Below, piece after piece: positions 45,601 through 57,322 of a stretch of DNA of 64,000 bases (within the stretch, counting starts at the first letter, position 1; each line of letters begins with the position of its first letter). The notes beneath the pieces were generated by a model that made no database searches, was not told the origin of the DNA, and worked only from the letters and a program-made list of their open reading frames with translations. This stretch comes from Tetracentron sinense (Eukaryota > Streptophyta > Magnoliopsida > Trochodendrales > Trochodendraceae). The position numbers and the translations under genes are program-made. The DNA lies in contig CM026551.1 of NCBI GenBank assembly GCA_015143295.1, positions 16,355,827 through 16,419,826 of the forward strand, written 5' to 3'.

Positions 45601-46900
45601 AGTGAAACCTTCTGATATCTATGGTCATAACAAGCCTCATGAGTATCAAAGCGTGCAAGCTAGATTAGTCATGCCTTGGATCCGTTGGCTGTTCTAGTTG
45701 TGCTTAAATCTTTTTAAAAACTGTTTAATAAAAAATGTATTGGTTCCTTAATTCAAATTTGTCCCCAAATGAACTCTCAATCCAAGAGTTTTAAATTTCA
45801 TTGTTCTGTTATTGGGTGTGACTTGATGGTCAAATGAATCTCTAAGCTAAGCCACTTGAAAAGGGAAAACAAATAAATTTAAAACCAGTTTGAGGTCTGC
45901 AATATTACTTTAGTTAAGTTTGAAACAAAATCGAAAGGGTTTGACTTAAACTCTCCCCTCAACTCCTCCTTTAAGCAAAGCTTGTCCCATTCTCGTTTGA
46001 TCTGGGATCAAGTCCGGCATGTGAAGTTGAGATATCCACCTGTTAGCTAACCTAGAACAGTGACTAATTGGGGTTGCGACCTATTTGTATATTGTGAACA
46101 AACAATTCAAAAGAAATTATACATTCTTGGCATGTTAGAATGGATATTGTAAGTAATGTGATTTTTGATGTAGATCCAATCTAATGATTAGATCGTATTT
46201 GATCACACGTCAGCCTAAATCTCAAAGAGCTGTTCTGATTTGTGGTAGAATAAGATTGAGAGCACACAAAGAAATTTGAGAGTACCGTGGTGACTACCGT
46301 TTAACCTTATCATATTCGAATTGTGGTGTTGTGTCCCTTTTAGACCAATGGTCTCTCATATTTAAATGATTTTGTTTTGAGAGACATTAACATAATAATT
46401 GTAATATTTATAATGAATACATTAATGACATTTATTGTGATAACGCCTTTTATATTTAATGTGTTTATTAATTAGCAATTATTTTATTTTCTCAGGTGAT
46501 TTACGACAACTCTTTACTCTTTAAAATATTATAAGTGAGTTGGTAAAGAGAACCTTACTTTTCCTTCTTTGAGTCATGAGATGGCACGTGCAACGAATCT
46601 CTCGCCCTTTAACCCTCTAATCCTTAAATCCATCTTTACTACGTTTTTAGAATGCCATGCTAACGGCACATTGATTCAAGAATGAAGGCATTTTACCTGA
46701 TATCAAAAGGTGCAATGACTATAATTAATCAAACGCGTTCCACTTTATTACGAAGGGCGCAAACTCATTTGTCAGAGGCGCAAATCCCTTGTGGAGCTTT
46801 CTAAAGGCGTTAACAAATCATTATATGCTTACTTGGCTCCATAGAAATGCCGCATCAACAAATATATTATGCATTATGTAAAATTAAACAATATATATTA
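45601..46900. other. Intergenic with a SINE-like fragment
   Basis: At 45,957-46,110, GATCTGGGATCAAGTCCGG and CCTAGAACAGTGACTAAT...GGTTGCGAC parallel the SINE at 11,571. The remainder is AT-rich with no gene. Confidence 0.35.
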
Positions 46901-47074
46901 GTAGATACACGAGCCAGACCATGTTTGAGCTTTAAGGAGCCAAAAATTAGCCCGACCCACATTCATTAATACGGGGTTAAGAAATTGAATTCGACCCTAA
47001 CCTTGAGGGCCTAAAATAATAATAATGTGTGGGCTTTTTCTGCGTCAGGCTTGCCCAATCCATTGACACCCCTA
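46901..47074. mobile_element. Short hAT-type MITE
   Basis: It runs from about TAGATACACGAGCC to CATTGACACCCCTA (rc TAGGGGTGTCAATGG), with GGGCTTTTT and GCCCGACCC inside. The target duplication is unclear. Confidence 0.45.
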
Positions 47075-47379
47075 GATATGACGCCAAGCAACTTCAGAAT
47101 AAGAACACTTTCCATTTTTCTTGCTTTGAAAATCATTAACCTATAGTTAATAGCATTGGTTAGTAGAGGGGAGCTCTTGCAAGTCATGCAGAGTGTAAGA
47201 ACACTTTCTATGCTCATCTTTTGATAATAAGGCAAATAATAAATTCTACTGACCTCCCTCAGGTTTGGTAAAAAAATTATCGAATCCTCTCCTTTTGTTT
47301 CTAAAATTACAAACTTTTATTCTCAGTAAAAAAAAAAAATCCTCATTCCGTTAGTATTTCAATCTTCATGTTTTTATTG

Positions 47380-47711
47380 GACAATCTATGCCAGATCGAG
47401 CTGATTTTCTTACCATGCGTCCCTTAAGAAACTCATCTTGACATCTAGTGGTTGGATTCTGAAACAATCTGTCATGTGTCATGTTATTAGAGACAACTCA
47501 TTGAAGGTTTTAATAAGCATGACTCACTCATATATGTCTAGTCGAGCTAATATTTTGTCGCATGTCTCTCGGGAGACCCGTCTTGACATTCAACAATCGG
47601 ATTCTAGAACAACCTGTCATGTGTCACATTATTAGGGACTGTTCATAAAGGCGTTAGTGACCATGACTCACTTACAAATGTCCAAGCGAACTAATATTTT
47701 GCTATGTGTCT
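47380..47711 (+). repeat. Tandem copies of the GAGTCATG-family internal unit, left of the Tat element
   Basis: A unit of about 160 bp with AGCTAATATTTTG, ATGTCTCTCGGGAGACCCGTC, GGATTCTAGAACAACCTGTCATGTGTCA and CATGACTCACT occurs in about two and a half copies. It resumes after the Tat element at 58,712-58,780. The Tat element therefore landed inside this older array. Confidence 0.65.
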
Positions 47712-48456
47712 TGTAATGGGTAAATTTCGTAAAAACCTAAGTATGGTAACAACGAGCTCGTCCTCGGTGTGGTGTTATCGCTTGAGCTCATTTCCGTCGT
47801 CTTCATTCTGACGACGGACCCGTGGTCTTGTGAACGACGATCACGTCTTCACTCTGACGATGGACCCGTGGTCTTGTGAACGACGATCACGTCTTCACTC
47901 TGACGACGTACCCGTCGTCTTATTGTCCACGATCGCGTATCCAAAACACGTAATGAGATCTGGTGTTGCTGCCCAGTTGCCTGGGACTGATCCTACCTCT
48001 ACGATGGTAGGTGAGTAACATTGTCTTGGCATTAAATGACATTTAATGCTGCATTTAATGTCAGTCACCTCGGACGAGTTCCTACTCTTTGCCTGCTCTT
48101 TTTGTGTGCAGATGCGCGTGCAGTACGAAGGACCGGGAGATCTATCTAAAATGATTACTGAAGTACACATCAGGGATTCGAGGTATGCATGGACATCAAT
48201 GGGTGCCTATGGCCATGGCAAGGGTGGTCTATATAAACCTGTGAAGAACAGTGTAAAGGGGGACGAAAAAGGAGGAGAGTTAAGACCTTCGAACTCTCTA
48301 TTATATTCTTACTGTTCATCATCTCCTACACCCACTGACTTAATCATCGGAGTGCAGGTCAGGGTATCACACCCTCCACTCCAGCCTTCTACCAGCTAAT
48401 CAGAACTTGAAAGGAGTTGCTGCTGACGCGTGTCCTCTCGGTGAATTCCCCTCACA
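47712..48456 (+). repeat. 5' LTR of the Tat element
   Basis: 745 bp from TGTAATGGGTAAATTTCG to CCCCTCACA. It contains two full copies plus a partial copy of a 46-bp unit (TCTTCAYTCTGACGACGGAC...) near 47,799-47,915, and a TATA-type CTATATAAACC near 48,229. Confidence 0.95.
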
Positions 48457-48525
48457 AAATTGGCGCTGTCTGTGGGAAAACTTAACCGAAACCACCCTTT
48501 GCTCACACCACTTTTTTCAGTCAGC

Positions 48526-50913
48526 ATGGCAGACCAAACTCCTCAGTCTATCATCGAGAACCAGCCCCTTCAAGCCATTTCGTGCACTCCTTCCACCGCG
48601 CAAACGTTCACGTCAGGCCCATCTTCTGGACAACCAGAAAAGCCCATAACCATGTCTGATCCCATCTTGTTACTATTACAACAACAACAGGCCACTTTGG
48701 CCCAGATAGTCAGCCAACAACAGTCACTGCAGGAGCGGCTTGATGCCTTGGAGCATGGAAACCTGGAGATCGATGACGAATCTCCTAGAGGAGGCTCTGC
48801 AGCTCGTAAACTCAATTTCCCTCCTTCTCCTCCCCCCAGAAGAACGGCCCCGATCTCGCCGTCTGCGCCAGAGAATCTGGAAAGAAGATTCACTCTCACT
48901 CCTTCTACTGAAGAAGCTACCCACCCTCGTTCTCTTGGTGCACGTGCTGAACATCGAGATCTCCGTGTCAGCGACGACGGGTTGAAGACAGGCCTGACCC
49001 TCAAAGACGTGGAAACTTTGATTAATGCTCGAGTCAGAGGAACGACAGGTGGAGCCTCTCTCGATCAGTATGCTCAGAAATATAAGGACGAGGAGGAGAC
49101 GTCCCCTTTCTCCAAGGAGATCGTCGAATCCTATACCCCATCGAAGTTCACGGTACCAAACTTTGTCAAGTTCGACGGGAGGAGAGATCCTATTGACCAC
49201 CTGACCGACTTCAAAAATGCTATGGCTGTCCGCAACCCGGATGACAATCTCCTCTGCAAAGCCTTTCCTAGCAGCCTGACTGGAGCGGCTGCGAGATGGT
49301 TCCGTAATCTACCCGCGGGGTCGATCAGATGTATGGCTGATTTGAGATCAGTTTTCATTGACCAGTACATCATCAACAAGAAGAAGAAAGCATGTGCAGA
49401 TTCCCTCTTCGCCATGAGAATGAAGTCGGCGGAGTCCCTTAGAGATTTTATTCAACGGTTTACCGATGAAGTCTCTAATATCGACAAGATTGAGGACTGC
49501 ACTTGTATAGCGGCCTTTAAGAACGCCATACCCAAGAGTTCCAAGCTCTACGAGTCTCTTGCCCTTGACTGTCCAATCAAGATGGACGAGCTGATAGTCC
49601 GTGCCTCTAAGTACGGAAGGATGGAGGAGGATATTGCAGCAACGACGAGGCCCAGAGCACGAGGGGTAGACGCTGTGGAGTGGGGAAGCAGACCCTCCTC
49701 AAAGAGAGGGAAGAGATCAAAGTATGAATCATCTTCCAGTGACGAGGAACCACGCGGACGCATACGACAGGAAAAAGTTGTGTACGTTGAACGACAAGGA
49801 GAACCGAACCGACTCTCGTTGGGAATCCGCCAAGACGCAGACTCGTCAAGGAGAACGGATCTACGGTCCAATTTCCGGCGGAGGGACGACCGTGCCTATC
49901 AGGGACGAGAGGAACCCGGGCATTACAAGGAGAGGGGGAATCGAGCAACAGAAAGACGTCCTTTCGCGTCTCGTGGTGGTCAAGTCAACTTCTCAGCAAG
50001 CCCGGCGACGATCATGAAGACGATGGAAGACAAATCATATTTCGAATGGCCAGCGCGGACAGTTCGTGACGTCACCACGGGACCCAGGGCGCACGAATAC
50101 TGTCAGTACCACAAATGCCATGGGCATCTCACAAATCGTTGTCGCATCTTGAGAGAATACTTGGAAAGATTAGTCAGTGAGGGCTATCTGGGAGAATACG
50201 TGGACTCTGGAAGAGAAGAGGGGCATACTACAGAGCCCTCCACTCGGCCTCACGAGGGAGAGCCATCTGGTCATATGAGCCGAGGCGGAGAAGCACCGAA
50301 GGGAGTCATAAACGTCATCCATCGCGCTCGGGCGCCGGAAGTAGATGTCGAGCAACAGTATCGAGCGAAGGCAAGGAAGTTATCACACGTGGTAAAAGTT
50401 TGTCAAGTGCAATCGACGACGAAGGAAGTCGAGCAGGCCCTATCGTTCACTGATCAAGACATGACAACTGTGGTTAGGCCTCATTACGATGCTCTTGTCC
50501 TGTCTATGAGAATTGGCGATTTCGACATCAGGCGAGTGCTCATTGACCCTGGGAGTGGGGCAGATATCCTGTATCTCCATGCTTTCGCTAAGATGGAGTT
50601 GGATCCAGCGGTTCTTGTCCCTGCACAGACCCCCTTGATAGGATTCGAAGGAAGTTCGATGCAACCCCTGGGAGAAATCGTCTTACCAGTTAAAGCTGGA
50701 CCTATCACCCTATCTACCCGGTTCTCCGTTATCGACGCGCCGTCCCCATACAATGCTATCTTGGGGCGATGGTGGACTCACGAAATGAGAGCTGTTCCGT
50801 CTTCCTATTACCAGGTACTGAAATTCCCCACTCCGGATGGACCACGTGAAATAAAAGGAGACCAGCTAGCATCGCAGAAGTGTGATTACGCCTCACCCAA
50901 CCCGCTCAAATAG
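48526..50913 (+). CDS. Tat element gag and protease region
   Basis: The first reading frame, with ATG at 48,526 after the primer site. A Pro/Gln-rich head is followed by a capsid-type gag domain (DGRRDPIDHLTDFKNAM and AARWFRNLPAGSI, about 49,175-49,330), then a basic Arg-rich stretch and a CQYHKCHGHLTNRC knuckle-like motif near 50,100. The C-terminal part carries an aspartic protease-like segment (RVLIDPGSGADILYLHAF) near 50,535. Virus-like element part, described as a fossil. Confidence 0.9.
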   Translation: MADQTPQSIIENQPLQAISCTPSTAQTFTSGPSSGQPEKPITMSDPILLLLQQQQATLAQIVSQQQSLQERLDALEHGNLEIDDESPRGGSAARKLNFPPSPPPRRTAPISPSAPENLERRFTLTPSTEEATHPRSLGARAEHRDLRVSDDGLKTGLTLKDVETLINARVRGTTGGASLDQYAQKYKDEEETSPFSKEIVESYTPSKFTVPNFVKFDGRRDPIDHLTDFKNAMAVRNPDDNLLCKAFPSSLTGAAARWFRNLPAGSIRCMADLRSVFIDQYIINKKKKACADSLFAMRMKSAESLRDFIQRFTDEVSNIDKIEDCTCIAAFKNAIPKSSKLYESLALDCPIKMDELIVRASKYGRMEEDIAATTRPRARGVDAVEWGSRPSSKRGKRSKYESSSSDEEPRGRIRQEKVVYVERQGEPNRLSLGIRQDADSSRRTDLRSNFRRRDDRAYQGREEPGHYKERGNRATERRPFASRGGQVNFSASPATIMKTMEDKSYFEWPARTVRDVTTGPRAHEYCQYHKCHGHLTNRCRILREYLERLVSEGYLGEYVDSGREEGHTTEPSTRPHEGEPSGHMSRGGEAPKGVINVIHRARAPEVDVEQQYRAKARKLSHVVKVCQVQSTTKEVEQALSFTDQDMTTVVRPHYDALVLSMRIGDFDIRRVLIDPGSGADILYLHAFAKMELDPAVLVPAQTPLIGFEGSSMQPLGEIVLPVKAGPITLSTRFSVIDAPSPYNAILGRWWTHEMRAVPSSYYQVLKFPTPDGPREIKGDQLASQKCDYASPNPLK

Positions 50914-51066
50914 CAATTACAGGTCGGGTCCGTGGAAGAGGAGAGCACGGGTGAATCACAGGTAAACCATTCTGTTGAACCCACGAAACTTGTCAACCTC
51001 GGGACGGAGAACGAGCCAAGAATACTATAGATCGGGACTTGTCTGACAGCAGATGAAGAGCGAGAG

Positions 51067-54000
51067 TTGGTAAATTTTCTGAGGAAGAATCTTGACGTTT
51101 TCGCTTGGTCACATGAAGATATGACGGGTATCCGTCCTGAAATCATCTGTCACCACCTCAACGTTGATCCCGTAGTCAATCCAGTTAAACAGAAGCCTCG
51201 TAGACTCGCTCCAGCATACCATGAGGCCGTCAATGAAGAGATCGATAAGTTAATTCGGCACGGGTTCATTCGTGAGGTCCAATATCCGGAGTGGATAGCC
51301 AATGTAGTAGCTGTTCCGAAGAAGAACGGGAAAGTCAGAGTCTGCATCGATTTCACCAATGTTAATAAAGCTTGCCCGAAAGACTTCTTCCCAGTTCCCA
51401 GAATCGATAGACTAATCACAGCAACCGCGGGTCACGAGATGTTGAGCTTCATGGACGGGTATTCGGGTTACAATCAAATCCTCTTAGCGGAGGATGATCA
51501 AGAGAAAACGGCCTTCATAACGGAGCGTGGCTTGTTCTGTTACCGGGTCATGCCCTTTGGCCTGAAGAACGCCGGTGCCACTTATCAACGGTTGATGAAT
51601 CTGATGTTTGGACCCTTGCTCGGTAAATCGGTGGAGGTGTACATTGACGATATCGTTGTGAAAAGCCGAACTCGGGTCTCTCTTGTGGCTGACTTGGCGG
51701 AGCCGTTTTCTATTTTACGTACTTTCAATCTGAAGTTAAATCCTGAGAAATGTACATTCGGCGTCGCCTCGGGCAAATTCCTCGGTTCTCTCGTCAGCCA
51801 ACGGGGCATTGAAGCAAATCCCGCGCAGATCCGTGCTCTGATAGATATGCCGGAACCGAAGACCAGGAAAGAAGTTCAAAAACTGACGGGACGTATCGCT
51901 GCTCTCAACCGGTTCATATCAAAGTCTTCTGATCGATGCAGACCTCTGTTCGAATTGCTGAGAAAGAATTCCGTCTTCAGATGGACAGAAGAGTGTTCTC
52001 AATCTTTCGCCGCCTTAAAGACGTATCTAGGCTCTGCTCCGATCCTCTCCGTACCTGAACCTGGTGAAGTGTTGTACCTCTATCTCTCCGTTTCGGGACG
52101 AGCCATTGGCTCCGTGCTGCTCAGAAGTCACGACGGCGTAGAAAAGCCTGTTTATTTCGTCAGCAAAACGTTCCACAAAGCAGAGTCCAACTACAGCAGG
52201 ATGGAGAAGGTATGCCTGGCTCTCGTCTTTTCCGCTGAGAAGTTACGTCCTTATTTTCAGGCACATACCATCGTCGTCATTACGACGTACCCTCTGAAAA
52301 CTGTGTTGGGGCGACCTGAAACCGCGGGACGTATGTCGAAATGGGCCGTGGCGCTTAGCGAGTTCGATATCCAATATCAGGCCCGAACCGCAGAGAAGGG
52401 ACAGGCCGTTGCAAGCTTCTTAGCCGATTTCCCCGTGGAGGAGGCCGAAACTTCAGCGGAGTCCGATCGTCACGAGCTCCCAGACGATGCGGAGGAGGAT
52501 CCCGTTGTGGAAAAAGAGGCTGGAGACGGAACCAAGATGACGATGTGGTGCGATTGGGTCTTGTACGTGGAAGGATCGTCTAATGTCAGCGGTTCGGGAC
52601 TTGGTGCTGTTCTTGTCAGCCCTGATCATGTTAAAATACAGAAACTGACGCGCCTTGGTTATGCTGCCTCCAATAACGAAGCTGAGTATGAGGCGTTAAT
52701 CCTTGGGTTGCAGAGTGCCCGAGAATTGGGAATTTCTAAACTCCGGGTGTTCTGTGACTCACAGCTCGTGGTGAACCAAGTCAACAGTACCTATGAATGT
52801 CGGGATGAACGGATGAGGCGCTACGCTGCACTTGTACAAGAACAACGGAGGGCCTTTGATGTCCTCGAGATCAAACACGTCCGAAGGGACGATAATAGGC
52901 ACGCTGACGCATTGACCTACCTCGCCTCAATGTTACAAACTGATGAACCCAAGACAATCCTCGTTGAGTATAAAGAGTATCCCTCTATTGAGCTACAATC
53001 GCAACGCACGGTGTTGGCCGTAAATCAAGTGCCGAGCTGGATGATGGGCATAACAACTTACTTGAAGAATGGCATTCTCTCCTCTGACACGAAGGAAGCA
53101 AGACGAATACAATATAAGGCTCACCGTTATACCCTTGTGGACGGGGAACTGTACCGTAAATCCTTTGGAGGACCCCTTTTGAAATGCGTGCATCCTGAAG
53201 ACGTAGAGAGGATTTTGGCCGAGCTTCACGAGGGGATTTGCGGCATCCATTCCGGAGGACGGACTATCGCTCATCGAGCTCTGGGGCAAGGATATTTTTG
53301 GCCATATATGCAAGCCGACGCGCAGAAATACATACGAAAATGCAGTCAATGTCAGCGTCATGCGAAGTTGATTCATGCCCCCGCTCAAGAACTCAACATC
53401 GTATCTCAACCTTGGCCTTTCGCTCGTTGGGGACTTGACATCGTGGGACCCTTTCCCAGAGCTCCTGGTAATTTAATTTTTCTGCTCGTAGCCACGGATT
53501 ACTTCTCCCGGTGGATCGAGGCTGTTCCCCTAGTGCGTATTAGAGAACAAGAAGTGAAGAAATTCTTGTGGGAACACATTATCTGTAGATTCGGCATCCC
53601 GCAGTCCATCATTTCTGACAACGGGAAGCAGTTCACAGGAAAACTCATCGCCGACTTTTGCCGAGAGTTGAAAATCAAGCACATCTTCTCTTCTCCTTAT
53701 TATCCTCAAGGGAATGGCCTTGCCGAAGCAGCCAACAAGAATATTTTGAACGCCCTCAAGAGAAGACTGGAAGATTCCAAGGGAAAGTGGACCAGCGAAT
53801 TGCATAATGCGTTATGGGGGTACAGAACAACACCCCGGAGCCCTACGAACGAGACCCCGTTCTCTTTAGCATACGGGGCGGAAGCTGTTATTCCCACTGA
53901 AGTCTTTCTGCCAACAACACGTTCACGGAAGAAACACGGAGAGGAAAACAAAAATGTCGAGTTGATGGCTATTCACTTAGACTTGCTGGAAGAAAAGCGG

Positions 54001-54279
54001 GAAGACGCCAGCATTCAGTTGAAACGCTATCAACAACAATTACGAAAGGCATACAACAAGAAAGTACGGAAAAGGGCGCTTCAAGTCGGAGATCTCGTTC
54101 TTCGAAAAGTCTTCCCAAATACACGAGAAATCAATAGCGGAAAGCTGGGTCCCAACTGGGAAGGGCCATATATCGTGGACCGTGTCGGGAGTCCCGGGGT
54201 GTACTACCTTAAAGACTTGCAAGGTAATGTAATTCAAAAATCGTGGAACATTATGAATTTAAAACAATTTTTCCAGTAA
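51067..54279 (+). CDS. Tat element pol: RT, RNase H, integrase
   Basis: The reverse transcriptase spans about 51,220-51,800, with the FMDGYSGYNQI and YIDDIVVKSR boxes. It is followed by a first RNase H region and a second one (LYVEGSSNVSGSGLGAVLV, CDSQLVVNQV, HADALTYLAS). The dual RNase H arrangement is known from the Tat lineage. Integrase has the H-H-C-C zinc segment near 53,230-53,350 and a D-D-E core (WGLDIVGPF, SIISDNGKQFTG, GLAEAANKN). It lies in the same register as gag, separated by a short interrupted stretch. Confidence 0.93.
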   Translation: MVNFLRKNLDVFAWSHEDMTGIRPEIICHHLNVDPVVNPVKQKPRRLAPAYHEAVNEEIDKLIRHGFIREVQYPEWIANVVAVPKKNGKVRVCIDFTNVNKACPKDFFPVPRIDRLITATAGHEMLSFMDGYSGYNQILLAEDDQEKTAFITERGLFCYRVMPFGLKNAGATYQRLMNLMFGPLLGKSVEVYIDDIVVKSRTRVSLVADLAEPFSILRTFNLKLNPEKCTFGVASGKFLGSLVSQRGIEANPAQIRALIDMPEPKTRKEVQKLTGRIAALNRFISKSSDRCRPLFELLRKNSVFRWTEECSQSFAALKTYLGSAPILSVPEPGEVLYLYLSVSGRAIGSVLLRSHDGVEKPVYFVSKTFHKAESNYSRMEKVCLALVFSAEKLRPYFQAHTIVVITTYPLKTVLGRPETAGRMSKWAVALSEFDIQYQARTAEKGQAVASFLADFPVEEAETSAESDRHELPDDAEEDPVVEKEAGDGTKMTMWCDWVLYVEGSSNVSGSGLGAVLVSPDHVKIQKLTRLGYAASNNEAEYEALILGLQSARELGISKLRVFCDSQLVVNQVNSTYECRDERMRRYAALVQEQRRAFDVLEIKHVRRDDNRHADALTYLASMLQTDEPKTILVEYKEYPSIELQSQRTVLAVNQVPSWMMGITTYLKNGILSSDTKEARRIQYKAHRYTLVDGELYRKSFGGPLLKCVHPEDVERILAELHEGICGIHSGGRTIAHRALGQGYFWPYMQADAQKYIRKCSQCQRHAKLIHAPAQELNIVSQPWPFARWGLDIVGPFPRAPGNLIFLLVATDYFSRWIEAVPLVRIREQEVKKFLWEHIICRFGIPQSIISDNGKQFTGKLIADFCRELKIKHIFSSPYYPQGNGLAEAANKNILNALKRRLEDSKGKWTSELHNALWGYRTTPRSPTNETPFSLAYGAEAVIPTEVFLPTTRSRKKHGEENKNVELMAIHLDLLEEKREDASIQLKRYQQQLRKAYNKKVRKRALQVGDLVLRKVFPNTREINSGKLGPNWEGPYIVDRVGSPGVYYLKDLQGNVIQKSWNIMNLKQFFQ

Positions 54280-54343
54280 AGTTGTGTTATGAATTACCAC
54301 GAGTTAATTTTTCCAATAACAGTACGTCGTAAAACATTCTAGA

Positions 54344-54640
54344 CGAATTACCACGACGAGAACATTTTACTCGCACAGGGTACTCACCACGGGACACAGG
54401 AGGCTCATACAAAGGAATTGCCATCTGAGCATCTTAGCGGCTTATACTAATGGAATGTCCTCTGAGCATGGTGTCCCACCACGAGTTACCACGGCGAGCG
54501 CATTTCACACGAACAGGGTACTCACCACGGGACACATGTGGCTCATACAAAGGAATTACCATCTGAGCATACCGGTGGCTTATACTAATGGAATGTCCTC
54601 TGAGCATGGTGTCCCACCACGAGTTACCATAAGTTCGTCT
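54344..54640. repeat. 139-bp tandem repeat after pol
   Basis: Two units of 139 bp, starting at 54,344 and 54,483, and the beginning of a third at 54,622, with shared CAGGGTACTCACCACGGGAC and GAATGTCCTCTGAGCATGG. It fills the spacer between pol and the antisense gene. Confidence 0.85.
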
Positions 54641-54983
54641 TTATGAAATGGACTTGTTGTCAAATTACGTCCGTAGTGTTAATCCGCTTCTTTAACGACC
54701 CCTTATTAGAAGTGATGTGAATTATATTCATTGTGAGATTTATACTCAATCACGAGTTAATTATGTGCTATTTGTCTTATTTTCGTTATGAAGTTTATAC
54801 TCTATCACGAGTTAATTATGTGTCATGTCTTATTTGAACGAGATGATTATTCCGAACCAATCGGTTGCAACACAGTGATCATGAAATGAGGTACATATAA
54901 AACAGAAATTTTTCATTGATATAAGATGAACGGGAGTACAGCCGATACAAAATTGAAAAGAGAGGGATGGAAAGGAGGAAGGA

Positions 54984-57322
54984 TCAGTCTTCGACAACGT
55001 CGACGATCATGACAGCGTCATCAGGAACGATCGAAACGTCGTCAGCAGCAGGATCGGCGGAGGCGATTTCAGCAGGAGCCTCGGGTAGGACGGGAGACGG
55101 TCCAAGAGAAGACGAGAGTTGCCCCCTTCCTTGTACCTCGGGTTCTTCGCCAGGCGAGATCTCCATGCCCACAGCCTCAGAACGAGTGGCCTCGTCCTTC
55201 GACTGTTGGGGAGACTCTACCAGTCGTCCCGACTCTCGGAGTTCGTTCATGAGTTCTCTCTCCGTCTCGACCCGGTCTTCAGTTATCAGCCGCTCCATCT
55301 CCGTCTGGAAGTGGGCTCGAAGAGACTCCGTCAAAGCCTCCTTGGCGGCTTCAACCTCCTTGTCCCTCGCGGCCGTGGCCTCCTCGAGCTGTTCGGCCAA
55401 TGCTGCTTTTTCGGCTTCTATCGTCTCCAGCCGCTGACGGAGAGAATTCACGATCTCGTCCATCTCACTGATCCTGAGGACGGACCTCTCGGCCTGTTCC
55501 ACCGCCGCCTTCTCTCCTTCCTGTGCCTTACGGGTCTCGTCCCGAGCTTTGTCCCGCTGTTTCACAGCCGAGGCAATTGTGCCTTTGGCAGTCCGAAGAT
55601 CCGCTTTGACGGACATCAGCTCGTGATTCAGCCGTTTCACGTCCTCGGCTCCCCTCCTCTCCAGGTCAAGGACCTTGTCCCTCAGTCCATTGGAGGTACG
55701 CCTGTTCTCGGCTGTGACCTCGTACATCCCGGCAAGCATGTTGCCCAGCTACAAAAGAAGAGAAAGAGAAATGGTAAAAAAAAAAAAAAAAAGAGCGTAC
55801 CGTAGCAACAGCTCGGCTCGCAGCACTGAACATCCCCATCCAGTGCAGGTCCCTCGTTGCGGCCATATCCGCTGGGAGCCTCATCGCCAACATCATCGAT
55901 GTGGCGATAGAATCGTGCTCCATCGCAGAATGGGCAACGGTAGGACGGGTGTACCCTCTGGGGAAGATGGAATTCCAGAATTCGGCGGGGCCCCCCCTGG
56001 TAATCCTCTCTCGAGGAGGGGCAGAAGACGAGGCCACATTTGCGGCTGGGGAGGGAGCAGGGGCCGGGACGATCCCGGGGGCAGCAGTCTCTGCCACAAT
56101 AGACGGAGCGGTCACATCATCCGTGGGAGAGCCGCTGTTGACGATTGGAGGTTCCTCCACGGGGACATCACTCCCCTCGCCCACCGTTGCTGCCTGAGTA
56201 GATGGCACCCCGGCAGATGCGCGCTCTCGGACCCGTCGATCGTGCTCAGCTTCTCGCCGAGCCTTCTTCGCCGTTATGGCCTTGAGAGCCTCTACTCTTT
56301 CTCTTTTCTCCGCCCTCTTCTCCGCTGAAGATAGACGAGAAGGGCGGGGAGGACGAGTTAAGGCCGGAGCCTGTGTAGATCGTGGAGAAGATTGGTCGGC
56401 CATTTCTTCTTCTTCTCCAAGAACAGCTGCCTGTCCGAGCGATCTCTTTGACGACGGACGAGCTTGTCGACGAGACTTTTTAGATTTGGCCCCTGCTTCT
56501 ACAGTGGACCCTGCCTCTCGAGTCGAGGACGGCTTCCAGGTGACGTAGGCGTCCCCTTTCTCGCTGCGAATCCTCCGGAGCATGTACTCTTCTTCCGCGG
56601 ACAGGTCGGAGAAGTGTATCTTAGAAGCCTCTGCAGAAAAAGCAAAATACTATTAGTCATGTGACAGGGGCATGTTTTCAAAAAACCGACAACGGGAAAC
56701 GACTGAATAGTAACAGACCTGAAGTAAATTCGTGGGGAACAGGACGGGCAGTCTCTGCCCTCCAAGCACCGGAGACCACGAAGGGCATCTCCTTCCAATC
56801 CCGTTCCACGTCGGGGAGGTGCGAGATGATGTCGGGGACTTTGGATTTTTGTCTCCAGGAGAAGTACGTCTTCTTCCCCTCCTCAACAACCCCGGGGCAC
56901 TTCACGACGAAGCGGAAGACGTGTCTGGCATCTACATTGTACCCGTCTCTGTTGAACTTGTCCATCAGAGACAGGTACTTGTAGAACTTCGGGTGCATTT
57001 GACCCAGGGCAATTTGCAGGACGGACAGGACAGAGTCCGTGAGAGGAGAGAGGGGAAATCGAAGTCCAGCCTCGAACTGAGCGAGGTAGACGATTGTGCA
57101 GGAAGAGCGGCGGTCAGGGAGAACGTCTTCTTCCCCGAAATGCAGGTGTACGTGAGGAGGAATTTGGAAAAGGGTTCTGTAGTGGTCAAGTGCGTATTTG
57201 ACCACTGGTCTGATTTTGGATTTGGAAACACCGGTGATAACACCGTGAGGGGCACTGCCTGAGCAACTGGCCTCATCGGCACTGTCTATCCTAACTATTT
57301 CGGCAGACATGGTCGCAAACAA
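54984..57322 (-). CDS. Antisense gene of the Tat element
   Basis: A minus-strand gene between pol and the 3' LTR, as known for Grande and other Tat-type elements. Three open blocks, about 57,322-56,719, 56,630-55,801 and 55,748-54,984, are bordered by GT-AG type sites. The first contains PHVHLHFGEEDVL and FRFVVKCPGV, resembling the plant gypsy-type antisense protein domain (Pfam PF04195 from memory). The second is a low-complexity Ala/Pro/Ser-rich stretch with KRAEKRERVEALKA. The third is a long coiled coil (LDLERRGAEDVKRLNHEL, EAEKAALAEQLEEATAARD). The function is unknown even in the family. Confidence 0.75.

Noticed and set aside
55119-55805. 228-codon plus-strand open frame inside the Tat element
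   Set aside because: It lies opposite the antisense coiled-coil block and has no protein features of its own.
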